Positions 20,135 to 35,100 of a DNA stretch of 64,000 bases are shown here, piece after piece; the first letter of the stretch is position 1, and every line of letters starts with the position of its first letter. The translations under genes were made by a program, and so were the position numbers. Source of the DNA: Paratinospora sagittata (taxonomy: Eukaryota > Streptophyta > Magnoliopsida > Ranunculales > Menispermaceae); assembly GCA_035771175.1 (NCBI GenBank), contig CM069595.1:1510056-1574055 (forward strand), in the 5' to 3' direction. The notes beneath the pieces are model-generated. The model was not told the DNA's origin and did no database searches. It worked only from the letters and a program-made list of their open reading frames with translations.

Positions 20135-23100
20135 CTTCTGCCTAACGGGAAACGATGTGCAGGCCATGGGCTTAAAGAAGGCTTCTACTCTGAAAGATCA
20201 TATTGACAATTTGGCATCATAAAAAATAACAAGGAACTTACCAGAACTTGTTTCATGCATATAGCAGCACTCACCGGCCTACAAAAGACCTGTTTTTGGC
20301 CACTTTTAGCTTCTTGAGAGCCTATTGAAAACAGAATAAGATAAATGACATGATCTTTCATGAGAAAACAAAATAGCACAACAGAAGGCATTCCTAAGAG
20401 TCATATAACAAAGAATAGATTGGCATGCCTTTGCAACTCGGTCATGATTGAACCCATTGTCATTCACCAAAAAGGCTACAAGCCCCTAAGATGTAAAAAT
20501 GAAGATCATCATTGTCAAAATTTCAAAAAGAAGGAAGTTTTTGGAGAAATTAAATATCAAAACCTCCTCATCTGCGGTGGTCCACTTAATTTCTGGTAGC
20601 TGATCACTAGCCAAGACTAAAGGTTCTTTAAAAATATGTCGTGCTTCACGATATGGCCAAGTCATGGGTATTTGATACCTGTCAAGGTAGCACAAACAAT
20701 GTGGAAGATGAAAGAGGATGAGCAGAAACTCAGCTAGTTTACACACCCAAATATGAAATGGTAACTCAAAATAGTCAGAATCATCTGCAAAGTAAAAACA
20801 TGAATTATACATATTGTGGTATGATTAAAGCCTATTACTAAGAATATGGACAGGAGCCAGCGAGCACAAATTGTTAGACAAAATTGGTCAGCACTCTCAC
20901 TAGTTGTAAAAATGATATGAAACAGGCAGTCAAAAGGAATAGTGCTATGGAAGTTTTCAAGAAAACTATTATTTTGCTTTGTTTTAGAGTATTTGTATCG
21001 ACATTCAAGCTCAAATTTTCTTTACTAGTAAACCTGCATTTTATGAACAGACCAAGTGCACAAAGTAGATTGTCATTTTATTGGTGATCTACGGATGACT
21101 AAGAAGATTGTTATACCATTATATTCAGCTCGACAATCATCTGTGCAATATTTAACCAAAACCTCTAGCCTGTTTGGTCTGTATCCTCTGGTTGAGGGGG
21201 GGTGCTAAAGCTTAGGAATAGGAGTGGAGAGGACATTTTTATTTGTGTTTATTTATACATTTGTGGTGTATCATAAACATATATTTATAAAAGTATAAAT
21301 ATAAGGATAAGTGAACCATCCATATAAGGTGAGGCAAACCATCTCTCTTAGTCCTTCCCTCTCTTACCTCTGTTTTTTCCTTGAATATATAATACCAAGC
21401 TGCTACAAATCTATCAGGTAACTATGTACGAATTCAAGCTATGAAATATAAGTTATTTATTTTGAATAGGAAGGGAATTTTCATCCTCAGTCTATCTACA
21501 CTTGCCGTTAGGCAGAACTGTTCAAAGATGAGAAGTACCTTTCTTTGTTTACGAGCATTGCTGGGTGGATGCTTTCTTCAATCAAATTCTAACTCCATAT
21601 GCAACATCATAGACTATATTAAAACTGACATCCAAAAGTATGACAATTGCAAGCAGCAATCAATCAAAGATGAGCAGTTTTTCTTTTTCTTTTTTTTCCT
21701 ATTTTTTTTTAAGAAAAATGATACGAACCCATTTATTTGTAAACTAAAAATGAAATGAGATAGATGATTGATTTTTTTGAAGGAACCATAACCTTCAAAT
21801 AGGTTCTTCAAGGGAACCCAACCTCCCAATAGATCAAACAATAAATCTTCTCCTCCCCATTTTCATTGATTCACTCGTTTAAATAGAAAACTACAGCAAC
21901 TAAAATTGTATAAACTAGGCACAAACCACCCATATTCTACAAAGAGGTCATAACCGCAATAAACTACCCCAACTACACTAACTTATTTAACTAATTAAGT
22001 AATTAGTAAAATACATAAAACACTAAAAAATAATAAAAATTGTGATCGTAACAAAAAAAAAACTTCACCAGAAATGTAAATAAATTCATGTTTGTCCCTC
22101 CAGTTTTACAAAGCTACTTGCACATACATGGTTCAGCAAGCACCCCTTCTAGAATCAATTCCAAAAATAAAGAAATAAATTGTGTGAACAAATGATGAAA
22201 TGCAAGCATGAACATTGAGATGCTGATAAGAAGAAAAAGTTTCAACCGAAAAGATGAGAAGTACCTTTCTTTGTTTAAGTTCTCCAATATATTTTCTATA
22301 GAACCATGTAGGCGGATGAGTTTTAAAGCAGTCTGTCCCCCAATACCTGATGCACAATATATGGAATATATAAATAAAAAAATGCATTTTAAATTATATA
22401 AATCCTTCAATCCAAGACCTCTTGTAGAAAACATGCAAAATTCCCATGTCCTTTTTTTTTTTACAAGAAACAGAATTTGTATTGTATTAACTATGAATGT
22501 ACATCAAAATTACAATTGGACACGTAGTCCAAAACAAGTATAAAAAACCATCCAAAATGGGATTCCATCCCCTCAACCAATCCCCCAAAGAAAAACCACT
22601 AGCTAAGCTTTTACTAGCACTAATCCAAAGAGAAGCCAAAAAAGGGAATTTTTCCAAACAACCCCCATTTCCTTTTCCCATGTCCTTAAAATCCCTATCA
22701 TCTCATTTGTGACATTAAACTTCCCTCAAAGATGTTTTTTACATGAAGTTGTTGCAAAGAAAAGCAAAATCTGTAGAATTTATTTCCTTCTAGGAATTAT
22801 GATAATTTTAGTTGTCAGTTTATTTAGCAGTTACTAAAATTGTAATTATTGTTATATGTATGCATAGCCCTGTATGTCTATATATGTAGAATTATAGAGA
22901 GATTTATGTTTGAGGATCTGTTAGCAATATTAGGGGCTAATATCAAGGAGATCTACAGCTAACAGATCAGTTTTTTCTTATCCCATGATTTTAGGAGATT
23001 TGGTAGTCTGTTACCAAATCTGTAGATATAAGTTTCCTGTTTTATAGCTTTCAGTTTTAGGTAGTTCTGATTTCCTTTCTAGATTAGCTGTAAATATCCC

Positions 23101-26100
23101 TAAAATAGATGAGCATTATCATCTATATAAAGAGGGGCCTGTAACCTTCTTTTCGCAATAGTGGAATATTACTCTTTCCTTCCACAAACAAGATGGTATC
23201 AGAGCAATCTCTGAACCCTAATTCCCTCATATGACCAAATACGAGAAACGTGATTCAAGAGCTACCGTTTCCCAAATCACCTCCAATCAGGAAGCCATGG
23301 CTTCCAACAATGATAGTAACCTCATGCCCATTACAGGACACAAACTGAATGGGAACAACTATCTCCAATGGTCCCATTCCGTAATGATGTTCATATGCGG
23401 AAAGGGCAAAGATGATTATCTCACCGGAGATGCTGCCAAACCAAACAAGACGGATGAAAAGTTCAAAGTATGGAATGTTGAGCATAATATGGTCATGTCA
23501 TGGCTCATTAATTCCATGACAAATGACATTGGAGAAAACTTTCTTCTCTATGGAACAGCAAAGGAGATTTGGGATGCTGCCAAGGAAATATATTCTAACA
23601 ATGAGAATACATCGGAATTATTCGAGGTGGAAAGTGTTCTTCATGACTTCCGCCAAGGAGAATTAACGGTGACTCAATACTTCAACACTCTCAATCGGTA
23701 TTGGCAGTAGCTAGACTTATTCGAGGAGCACAATTGGAGTTGTCCGAATGATGGAATCAGGTATAGACAAATAATTGAACGGAAAAGAATATACAAATTT
23801 CTGATTGGATTAAATAAGAACCTTGATGAAGTACGAGGAAGAATTTTAGGATCCAAACCACTACCAAATATCCAAGAAGTTTTTTCAGAAGTTCGGAGAG
23901 AGGAAAGTCGAAAGAAGATCATGATGGGATCTCAAGATTCTGTGACAAATCCTGAGAGTTCAGCACTTGTGGTGAGAGGGAATCCATCCAACAACAACGA
24001 TCACAGACCAAAGAAAGGGCGACCATGGTGTGATCATTGTCGACGTCCTGGTCACACCAAGGACAACTGCTGGAAGATTCACGGCAAACCAGCAAACTGG
24101 AGACCTTCCCGGTTTGCCAATGACAAAGAAGGACGAGGACACCTTGCTTCCATGGATGAACAACTTCCACCCGAACCAACTCCCTTCAGCAAGGAACAGA
24201 TAGAGATCTTGCAGAAAATGTTCAGCCAATCCTTGCCTGCACCAGCTCCCACTGTGGTTGGTACCGGATCCCTGACACAAAAAGGTAATTTTTTAAGTGC
24301 TCTAAATGCTAACAAGGAGAGGCTCAGTCCATGGATTATAGACTCAGGAGCTTCTGATCATATGACTGGAGATGAGAAGTTGTTTTCAACTTACACCCCA
24401 TGCTATAAAAATTTAACTGTGCGAATAGCTGATGGGTCACTCTCAAAGGTGGCTGGTACAGGCTCGGTTCAAATTTCAGAGAACATCACTCTTGATTCTG
24501 TTCTACTTGTACCAAAATTAAATTGCAATTTACTGTCCATTAGTAAACTCACTCGAGATCTCAACTGTGTTACTAAATTTAGCTCAAATTTGTGTGAATT
24601 TCAGGTCTTGGGCTCGGGGAAGACGATTTGCAGTGCTAAGATGTGTTCGGGGATCTATCTTCTAGAGGTTAATGATCCTCCTCAAGGAGCAATTCATCAA
24701 TCAGATTGTTCAGTGTCTAGAAGTCTTGTTTCTTTGTCTGTGAGTCAGTCTAATAATGATAGTGCAATTATGTTATGGCACTATAGGTTAGGTCATCCAA
24801 ATTTCTTGTATCTTGAGAAGTTATTTCCTTCATTATTCCATAATAAAAATCCAAATAAATTTCAATGTGAGATCTGTCAATTCTCTAAACATATTCGCAA
24901 TTCTTATCCTAACAGATCCTACAAAGCATCTCAACCTTTTTCCATGATTCATAGTGATATATGTGGTCCTTCTAGGATAAAAAAATGTTACTGGTTCTCG
25001 CTGGTTCATTTCATTTATTGATGATCACACTAGACTCACATGGGTATTCCTCATGAAAGAAAAATCCGAGGCAAACCAGATCTTCAAAACCTTCAATACC
25101 ATGATCCAAACACAATTCCAAGCAAAAATTCAAATTCTGAAAACTGACAATGCCAAAGAGTATTTCAATTCCAACCTTAATGATTATCTCATGAGTCATG
25201 GTATTGTTCACCAAAGTTCTTGTGTTAACACTCCTCAGCAAAATGGTATTGCCGAAAGAAAAAGCTGGCATCTTCTTCATGTGGCTCGGTCTCTTATGTT
25301 CTCTACCCATGTACCGAAATATTTCTGGGGTGAAGCCATCCTTATTGTTGCATACCTCATAAATAGGATGTCATCTCGGATTCTTAACTTCCAGACTCCC
25401 TGTCAAATTCTCCTTCAGTCCTTTCCCACTACTCGTCTCATCTCCACCATCCCATTCAAAGTTTTCGGATGTTCAACTTTTGTCCATGTCCATCAACAAC
25501 ACCAGGACAAACTTGATCCCATAGCTCATAAATGTATTTTCCTTGGGTACTCTCCAACTCAAAAAGGATAAAAATGCTACTCACCGGTCACTAAACAATT
25601 CTATCACTCCATGGATGTCACCTTCTTTGAGCAACAACCTTATTTCCCCAAATCTGATATTCAGGGGGAGACTAATTTTATCCTAGAATATCAGCTTTGG
25701 GATATTGAAGAATCACCTCATGTCTCTCCTAATTCTGACCAAACCTGCCCATCACTAAATCATGAATCACTTCCTCCTCAAAATCTCTCCCTTGAGTCTT
25801 CTTACTTCCTAGAACCTCCTACTCAAGATCAAGCCAACAATCCACCTCAAAATCTGGACACTATTCAATCAACAAAGAGTGATGAATTGATTACCTACTC
25901 AAGGAGGAGAAAGAACCAAAAGGAGATGGAACAACAAGCATCTCTTGAGCAAACCCAAGAGTCTAACTCAAGTCCTAGACCAAGTGAAGATCCACCAGGT
26001 AACACTAATCCTGAAACTAATGATGACAGTGGCCTTCCTATTGCTGTGAGAAAAGGGGTCAGATCGTGCACAAAACATCTGATATACACATTTGTGTCAT

Positions 26101-29100
26101 ATGAAGGATTGTCACCAAAGTTCAAAGCTTTTGTTGCCAACCTCGACAACATCCAAGTTCCTAATAATATACAAGAAGCTCTCGGCTCACCAGAATGGAA
26201 ATTAGCAGTGTATGAAGAAATTCATGCACTAGAGAAAAATGGAACTTGGGAAATCTCTGACTTACCAACCGAGAAATGCCCAGTAGGCTGCAAATGGATC
26301 TTCACAGTAAAATATAATGAAGATGGGAGTGTTAATCGGTTCAAGGCACGGCTGGTTGCAAAGGGATTCACCCAATCATATGGAATCGATTATGAGGAGA
26401 CATTTGCTCCTGTAGCCAAGTTAAACACAGTTCGGGTTTTATTATCTTTGGCTGCAAACCTTGACTGGCCTCTCCACCAACTAGATGTCAAGAATGTCTT
26501 TCTAAATGGGGACCTAACTGAAGAAGTGTACATGAAAATTCCCCCCAGATTTGAGACACAAACTACATGCAACAAGGTTTGTAAACTTAGGAGATCTCTA
26601 TATGGGCTCAAGCAATCTCCAAGAGCTTGGTTTGAAAGATTCACAAAGGTAATGAAGAAGCATGGCTACTCTCAATGTCAGACGGACCATACACTATTTG
26701 TTAAACACTTTTCTGCAGGAAAACTTGTTGTCCTCATAGTGTATGTGGATGACATAATCCTAACAGGAGACTATGAAGAGGAAATCTGCACCATCAAAAG
26801 TTTACTAGCTGCAGAATTTGAAATCAAGGACCTTGGGAATCTTAAATATTTCCTAGGTATGGAGATTGCAAGGTCAAGAAAGGGAAACTCTGTCTCACAA
26901 AGAAAATATGTCCTAGATCTCTTAAAAGAGACTGGAATGCTGGGGTGTAAGCCGGCAGATACTCCTATGGATCCAACTATCAAACTAGGAGCTAAGGAAA
27001 ATTGTGCACCCGTGGACAAAGGAAGATACCAAAGATTAGTAGGTAAACTAATATACCTATCTCACACACGACCAGACATTGGATTTGTTGTTAGCATGGT
27101 AAGTCAGTTCATGAACAATCCAAATGAAGAACACATGGAAGTTGTGTATAGAATCCTGAGATACCTGAAACTAACACCAGGTAGGGGATTATTTTTTGAG
27201 AAGAACCAAAGAAGAGATATTGAAGTGTTCAGCGATGCAGATTGGGAAGGATCAGTACAAGACCGAAGATCAACTTCAGGATATTGCACTTTTGTGTGGG
27301 GAAATCTGGTCACTTGGAGAAGTAAGAAGCAGTTAGTGGTGTCAAGAAGCAGTGCAGAAGTTGAATTTCGGGCAATGGCACACGGTATTTGTGAGGGAAT
27401 TTGGTTAAAAAGGGTGCTAAAGGAATTAAAAATTTCAGATGAAGAACCTATGAAAATGTTCTGTGATAATCAATCAGCAATCAACATTGCCAAAAATCCA
27501 GTTCATCATGATAGAACAAAACATGTGGAAATTGATCGACACTTTATAAAGGAGAAGATAGAGGAAGGAATAATCAAGATGTTGTACGTGCCTACATGTC
27601 TTCAGACAACAGACATCCTTACCAAGGCTCTACCGAGAAAGGTGTTTGATGATTTGAGTTCCAAGTTGGGGTTAATTAATATTTACCACCCAGCTTGAGG
27701 GGGAGTATAGAATTATAGAGAGATTTATGTTTGAGGATCTGTTAGCAATATTAGGGGCTAATATTGAGGAGATCTACAGCTAACAGATCAGTTTTTTCTT
27801 ATCCCATGATTTTAAGAGATTTGGTAGTCTGTTACCAAATCTGTAGATATAAGTTTCTTGTTTTATAGCTTTCAGTTTTAGGTAGTTCTGATTTCCTTTC
27901 TAGATTAGCTGTAAATATCCCTAAAATAAATGAGCATTATCATCTATATAAAGAGGGGCCTGTAACCTTCTTTTCGCGATAGTGGAATATTACTCTTTCC
28001 TTCCACAAACAAGAATATATATGGTGTCCCTCCATTGAGACATCATCACAAATAAGAAATATTCCCTTCTCTTCTCTCGTGGACGTAGGCCATAGAGCCG
28101 AACCACGTTACGTCTCTGTGTTTTTTATTATTTTACTTTTACAACATGGTATCAGAGCTTTAGGCTCGTACAACTGGGAATATTTTTTTTTTGGCCTTCA
28201 TCGTCGGAATCTTTTTTGTTGGCCTTCATCGTCGGAACCTTGTTCATTGGCCTTCATCGCAAACACGTTGTTGATTGGTGCGTCTTCATCGTTGTCGTTG
28301 TTGTAACCCAAGTCAGAGTTTTTGGCGCTGCTGTATCGCCATCACAACCCCGGAACCCTACCATTATCGTTGTCGCACCATCACCGTTGTTGTATCGGGG
28401 ATGATGCTTTGATCCGTCGGTTGTTGTATCGCTGCTCACAGATCACGAAACCCCTTCACGCTTGTACTTGCGTCTTCTTCTACATCGTTGCCTGCGTCTT
28501 CTTCTTTTAGGCCGTCTTCCTTTCCTTCTTTCTTCTTCCTTCTTCGCCTCCCATCCCCCGACTCTCTCTGCTCCCGTTTTTCTCTTTCTCTTCCTCTTCT
28601 TCTTTTTTTTTTTTCTTCTTTCTGCATCTTCAGTAGTTCTTTTTGTGTCTTCTTTCTCTCTTTCCCTATTTCTCTCTCTTCTTCTTTCTTTTTTTTCTTC
28701 TTTATGCCCTTTTAAAAAAAAAAGAAAGGGCAAATTCCAAAAAAAAAAAAATGTCAGTCATTTCAGAAACTGTGCAAACTAAAGTAGTTTCCAACACAGA
28801 GAAAGGGGAACTACCAAATATTCAAGCAGCATAGAGACTCAATGGGAATAATTACCGAAAGTGGTCTCAGCTGGTGCGTACCTTTTTAAAAGGTAAAGAA
28901 AAATTGACTCATTTTGGACACTGGACCAAAACCTAAAGATCCTCAGTTTGCAGGGTGGGATAATGAAGATGCATCAATAATGGTATGGATATGGAATTCC
29001 ATGACGCCAGATATTAGTGATGCGTGCATGTTTCTGACCACTGCCAAAGATATTTGGGACGCCGTTCACTAGACGTACTCTAAGGCCCAGGATGCAGCCC

Positions 29101-32100
29101 AAGTGTATGAGATCAAGGTGAAAGTTGGAGCAACAAAACAAGGTAACATGACAGTCACAGAATATGCCAATATACTGAAAAATCTCTGGCAGGAATTGGA
29201 CCATTATAGGTGTATTGAGACTAAATGCTGCGAAGATGTTGTAGTTCTAAAAAACTACATTGAGAAGGATCGGGTCTATGATTTTTTGGTTGGACTCAAT
29301 ACAGAGTTTGATCAAGTGGGAGTTAAAACTCTTAGCAAAGAGTTGCCAACGCTAAACGAGACTATCTTTGTTATCCGGGCTGAAAAGAGCAGAAGAAGTG
29401 TTATGCTCATACCTCAGAAGATGAAAGGCTCAGCTATGGTTGCTAATCGGGGAAATGATCAGAAGACAAACACTCCAAGAGTTGAATCATCAAAGGTTCC
29501 AAACCGAGATAACAGGGACAATCTATGGTGTACTTATTGTCAGAAGGCTAGACATACTAGGAAAAAGTGTTAGAAACTTCATGGCAAGCATTCGACTTAC
29601 AGTAAAGAATGGGGCTACAAAGGAGGACCACAGAAGACCAGTGGACAAGCACATCTATCTACTGAACAAACAGCCGCAGACTCTCCGATGCCAGTAGGAT
29701 TCAACCAAGATGACATTGAAAGATTAAAATATTTGCTTGGCACACTAAACAAACCCTCAGGTACCTGTTCATTGGCACATTCAAGTAAATTTCCTATTTC
29801 TATTGGATTCAAAGTCTCGGATAAGTCTTTTGCTAACTCTTGGGTTATAGATTCTGGTGCTACTTATCACATGACCAATTTCCCCAATATATTTCATACC
29901 TACAACCCCTATCCTAGTAGTCGAAAAATAGCCATAGCTGATGGATCATTAACCACGGTTGTTAGTATAGGAGATGTTCACATTAGCCCCACCCTTGCAC
30001 TCAAAAATGTCCTTCATGTTCCAAAACTTTCAACTAATCTTATCTCTATTCAAAAGCTAACCCATGATCTAAGCTGTAATGTGATTTTCTACCCTACTTA
30101 CTGTGTATTTCAGAATCGGGATTTGGGGAAGATGATTGGACGTGCTAAGGAACAGGACGGGTTGTATTACCTTGAGACACCAGTACATCCTATCAAGAGT
30201 AACACTTCATTTCTCTCTGAGCGCTATGCTTCTAATAAAGAAAAGATCTGGCTCCATCACCGTCGTCTTGGTCACCCTTTTTTTCGAACCCTTAAAGTTA
30301 TGATCCCTTCTTTGTTTAAGTCTTTGGATGTTGACGATTTTCATTGTGAGGTGTGTGAGTTCGCAAAACACAAGCGTATCACATTTTCAATTAGTAATGA
30401 AAAAAGTTCAGATCCGTTTAATCTCATTCATAGTGATATTTGGGGTCCCTCTCCAATACCTAATGTTTCTGGAGCATGATGGTTCGTGTCTTTTATTGAT
30501 GATTGCACTAGAGTTTCTTGGATATTCTTACTCAAACAGAAATTTGATGTGAGCTTTGTCCTTCACACCTTCCATAGCATGATACAGACCCAGTTTGGTG
30601 GAAAAATCAAGAAATTTCGATCTGACAATGCAAGAGATTATTTTAATCAAACCTTGACCACTTACTTCCAAAAAGAGGGGATCCTTCATGAATCATCATG
30701 TGTTCACACCCCACAACAAAATGGAGTAGCTGAAAGGAAAAACGGTCATTTGCTTGATACAACCCGCGCCTTTTTATTTCAGAATAATGTGCCTAAGTCC
30801 TATTGGGGGGAAGTTGTGCCTACTGCAACACACCTTATTAATCGCATACCGTCCCGAATCCTTGGTTTCAAAAGTCTTATGGAACAACTCTGTCAATTTT
30901 ACTCTAAGCTCAAAATCTCAAACAATCTTATACCAAAGATATTTGGATGTGTATCCTTTGTCCACGTTCACCACCCCAACAGGGAGAAGTTGGATCCCAG
31001 AGCTCTAAAGTGTATCTTTGTAAGGTACTCCTCCACTCAAAAGGGATATAAATGCTATCATCCACCATCCAAGAAATTTTTTGTCTATGCCGATGTCACT
31101 TTCAGCGAAAATGAGCCCTATTTCTCCGCTCCTTCTCTTCAGGGGAGGGTGCAATCATGGAAGACAAGGATCGGAACTCTTTTGAAAACTTTTTTGATCT
31201 TTTTAACCCTTTCAATCCTTTTAACCTCCAATCTCTTGCACCTACCGATAACCAAAATTATGAACCTAAGGATCGGATGGCTGGAAAAACGTACTCAAGG
31301 AAGAAAGTTGCAGTCCCTGAACCCAAGGTTCGAAACTTTGACTTCACCCTACACTTCGACCTTTAAAAATCGAAATTAATTCGGGGAAGTTCGAGAAGTC
31401 TTGGAGAATTATTGTAAAAATTTGCCAACTTAGAGAAGTTTAAAGAATTTCTATATAGATGTTAAAATATGGACAAATACTATTAGAAATGATGAAAACA
31501 AACATAAATAGATACTTTTCACATATAAAAGTATAAATATAATGGTTTGAAACATGTGTTTTTACATTAACAATGTTTAATGCACATCGCACATGTTATG
31601 AATTTTATATTATTTACTTGTATCTAACAATTTTTTTCTTTTTTTTCAGGTCAAGAGTTTTATGAAGGATTTAAGTTGAATTCAATATGCTTCAATTTCA
31701 AAGTGTTGAGACTTAATAGACCATTTCCTAAAAGGACGAAGCAACATTTTTTTAAATTTAACCGTTATAGTTAGTAGCTCTCAAAGACTTATCTAAGTTG
31801 TAGTATCATTATTTGTATATTGTTTAAAATTAAGATTTATTTAGTTTTCATGAATATTTTTTAACTTAAAAGATTTCATGTATATTTAATTGTTTATAAA
31901 ATCTATAAATTTAAAATTTGATTGTGGTTTTTTAGAATTATTATTATACTATTATATGTTATAGAAGAAATTGAATGCAAGCTCATTGACTGAAATTAGT
32001 TAAAATATAATGCATTTTCACTTTATTAAAAAAAAAAAAAGATACTAATGCGAAGATTACACCATGAGACATACTCCACAAGCACAAGGACAGCAAAAGA

Positions 32101-35100
32101 AACAACCCTACCAAAATACAAAGTCGATAGATCAACATGGACCAAAAGAACCCCAACACCCACCACCCACCACCTCAAAGGACACCCCAGGCCCTACAAA
32201 CAACCACTCCAACTCCTACTCCAATCAGAGATGGAAAACCCACCACTCAAGTTAGAATATGCTACCCAAATATAAAGACTAAACAAGTCTTTTACAAATA
32301 CAAAACTATATCCACATTGATCGGTGTCCTTCTTCCTCTCTACTTTCAGTTGAACCCCCTTGGAAATATTGATGTTCAATATACTTATAGTACTGATGCC
32401 ATGACATCATGTTGTAATAATAGTTTTTGTAATCATCAACAAACTTCTCGTACATCTGTGGGTCAACTCTGGTTAATACTCCGAAGCGTGGATAAGCAGG
32501 ATAACTAGCACCTTGATATTCAGTCCATCCGGTAGGCTTTACGCCACCATAGTTGTGATCACGGGAATAGTCACTTTGATCATGGGGCAAGACCAATCCA
32601 GTTGGTCTTACATTATGTGACATTGATGTACTTTCAGAAGAAATGTTGCCTTGATATCCATCTGGCATTATCCACCCCGTTGGCTTGATACAAATATTCT
32701 CTTGTTGATTCCAACTATAGCTCCCATGATATGACATGGCTTCATTATTATCATATTCTTGTTGTTGATATCTTGGGTAGCTATATGATGATGATGATGA
32801 TATGGCTTCAGTGTCACCTTCAATGCTCATGCTTCCCATAGCCAATTCAATATTATGAATATTTGTATGTTTTGATCCAGACGTATGACCACGCCTTTTA
32901 CGTCCATATGTTTGTCCATGCATTGATGATGGGTGAGATCCATGGTCAGCATCTTGCGTAGAATGATCATATTGACTCTCTCCAGTAAATGGACTCATTT
33001 GCACCTGGCTTTGTTGTTGCCTTTGACCCTGACTACGTTGTTGTGATGCTCCACCACCCACATCATCATCATCATTATCATCATCATCATCGCCATCTGG
33101 TGCTTGTGTTGAGTTATCATCATGACCATCATTGTTGTTGTCATCATCTCCATCAGCCTCACTACCACTAATTGATGATATTGAATATCCCGTTGCTGGG
33201 ACATCAACTTTTGTGGCCATAAATTCATCAACATTAACACCCATCTCTGCTGCAATGTACGGACTTGGTCTGCCACCTGGTTCATCCATCAAAGGTTGAT
33301 TTGCATCCTTAACCCACTCATACCAGGGATTCTCATCTCCTTCTTCTAAAAAGATTTCTGTCAAATCAATGGGATCTTGATGAAGACCAAGTTCCGTATT
33401 TGTCCTTATATTTTTTGCACGAAGTCTCATGTTATAGTGAACAAACACTAACTTTTGCAATCTTTCGTGCCCCAACCTATTTCTTTGTTTGGTGTGAATC
33501 AACCCAAAAGTACTCCAATTTCTTTCACACCCTGAAGAATATGCAGTTTGTGACAATATTTTTACAGCAAGTACCCTTAAATTAGGGGCGAAGCTCCCAT
33601 ATAAATTCCACCACTCAGCTGCCAAAAAAAAAGAAGCAAAAAATAAATAAATATTAGAATTTAAAAAAAAATATGATATTAAAACATATAATATGATTTT
33701 ATCACCTGGATGCGTATTTTTTATTCCGCTCTAAGCTACTGATGATCCAAATGATCCCACTGCATCTCGAAAGAATTTTAACTACAAAAAATAAATATCC
33801 ACCATATGAACCTCAATTAAAAAAGTTATGACGTACTATATAGTTATAAAATTATAATGTAATCATATCTTACTTCACTAAATGCTTGCACTTGTTTACC
33901 ACCTTCAGGCAATAATTTTGCAATGACTTGGTTTAATGCATCTACCAAATTTGAACTTGTTCCAATCTGATGCTTATATTGATACAGAGGGTTCAAGAAG
34001 TATGTTGAAAATATTAACAAATATAGTTAATCACATTAATTTATAATATAAAATTTAATATGTTATAAAAAAAAAATTCAAAAATATACCTGCTTGGTGG
34101 AGTGGGTGACAGAGTTGGCTTGTCCATCTTCTTTCAACAATTTTTAGAATCTATTTGTATGAACGAGGAGCTGCAGCTTTGATTGTTTCCTTCATTAACC
34201 TTATGGCTTCATATAATGATCCCATTGTTGGTGTTTTATCTCCATCGACCATCCACAACACTTTCACAATAGGATCTAAAGAGTTCACTACATGCCTTGC
34301 ATAATCCCAAAAACTCGTTCTAGCCACTATTTCTTCAACCTCTCTTGCTTTTGGAGTTCTATTATGAGCATAGTTTGCCCATTCTCTCGATGCAAACATT
34401 TCTTTTAAACCATGTTTTTTTTCAAGAATGCTTCTTAAAGCAATGTAGTTGGTGGCAAACCAAGTAAGCCCTGGACGAATTATGTCACCACCACATTTTT
34501 CTCTCATTAAGGCCAACACCCAATGATGATTATAAATATAATTTGTGGTTTTTCTGGCCTGATCAACAACTTTTCTAATCGACTGCTGATTTCCAATATC
34601 TTTTAGCATCAAATCGATGCAATGTGCAGGACAAGGTGTCCAAAAGAGATTGTATCTCTCCATCATTTTCTTTCTCGCCTTTGTGAATGCCGATCCATTG
34701 CCCGTGACTATTTGGACAACGTATTCATTCCCTATGCTCTTCACAACATTATTCATTAACTGATAAATGAATTTTGCATCTTTTTTTTCTGCTAAGACAT
34801 CAACAGATTTATGGAAAATTGATTTTCCATCACAGTATACCATAAAATTTATTATCGACAATCTAGTTGGCCAGTCCAACCATCGTACATTACTGTCACA
34901 CCATATTGTGACCAACTCTTCTTCAATGTTTTAATATAGTCTTGCAGTTCGTTATACTCATCCATCAAGTAATCCATGCATAAGCTCATATGTTGAAGGC
35001 CCCTTGAAACCTGGTCCACACCTTGCAATTTCATTAATGGTTGGTTGGTAATATGGATTGTCAGTAGCAACATTTGTTGGGATAGTACTATAGAAAAAAA

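Noticed and set aside
20290..20321. Shorter FEN1 exon 15 ending at AAC-AG|GTCTTT
   Set aside because: Drops four residues. The downstream CG|GTGAGT donor is stronger and keeps family length.
28147..28158. TGGTATCAGAGC considered as part of a tRNA gene
   Set aside because: It is the retrotransposon primer-binding site; no cloverleaf surrounds it.
28436..28834. Several overlapping ORFs on both strands near 28.5 kb
   Set aside because: They are low-complexity products of the CT-rich leader of copia B.
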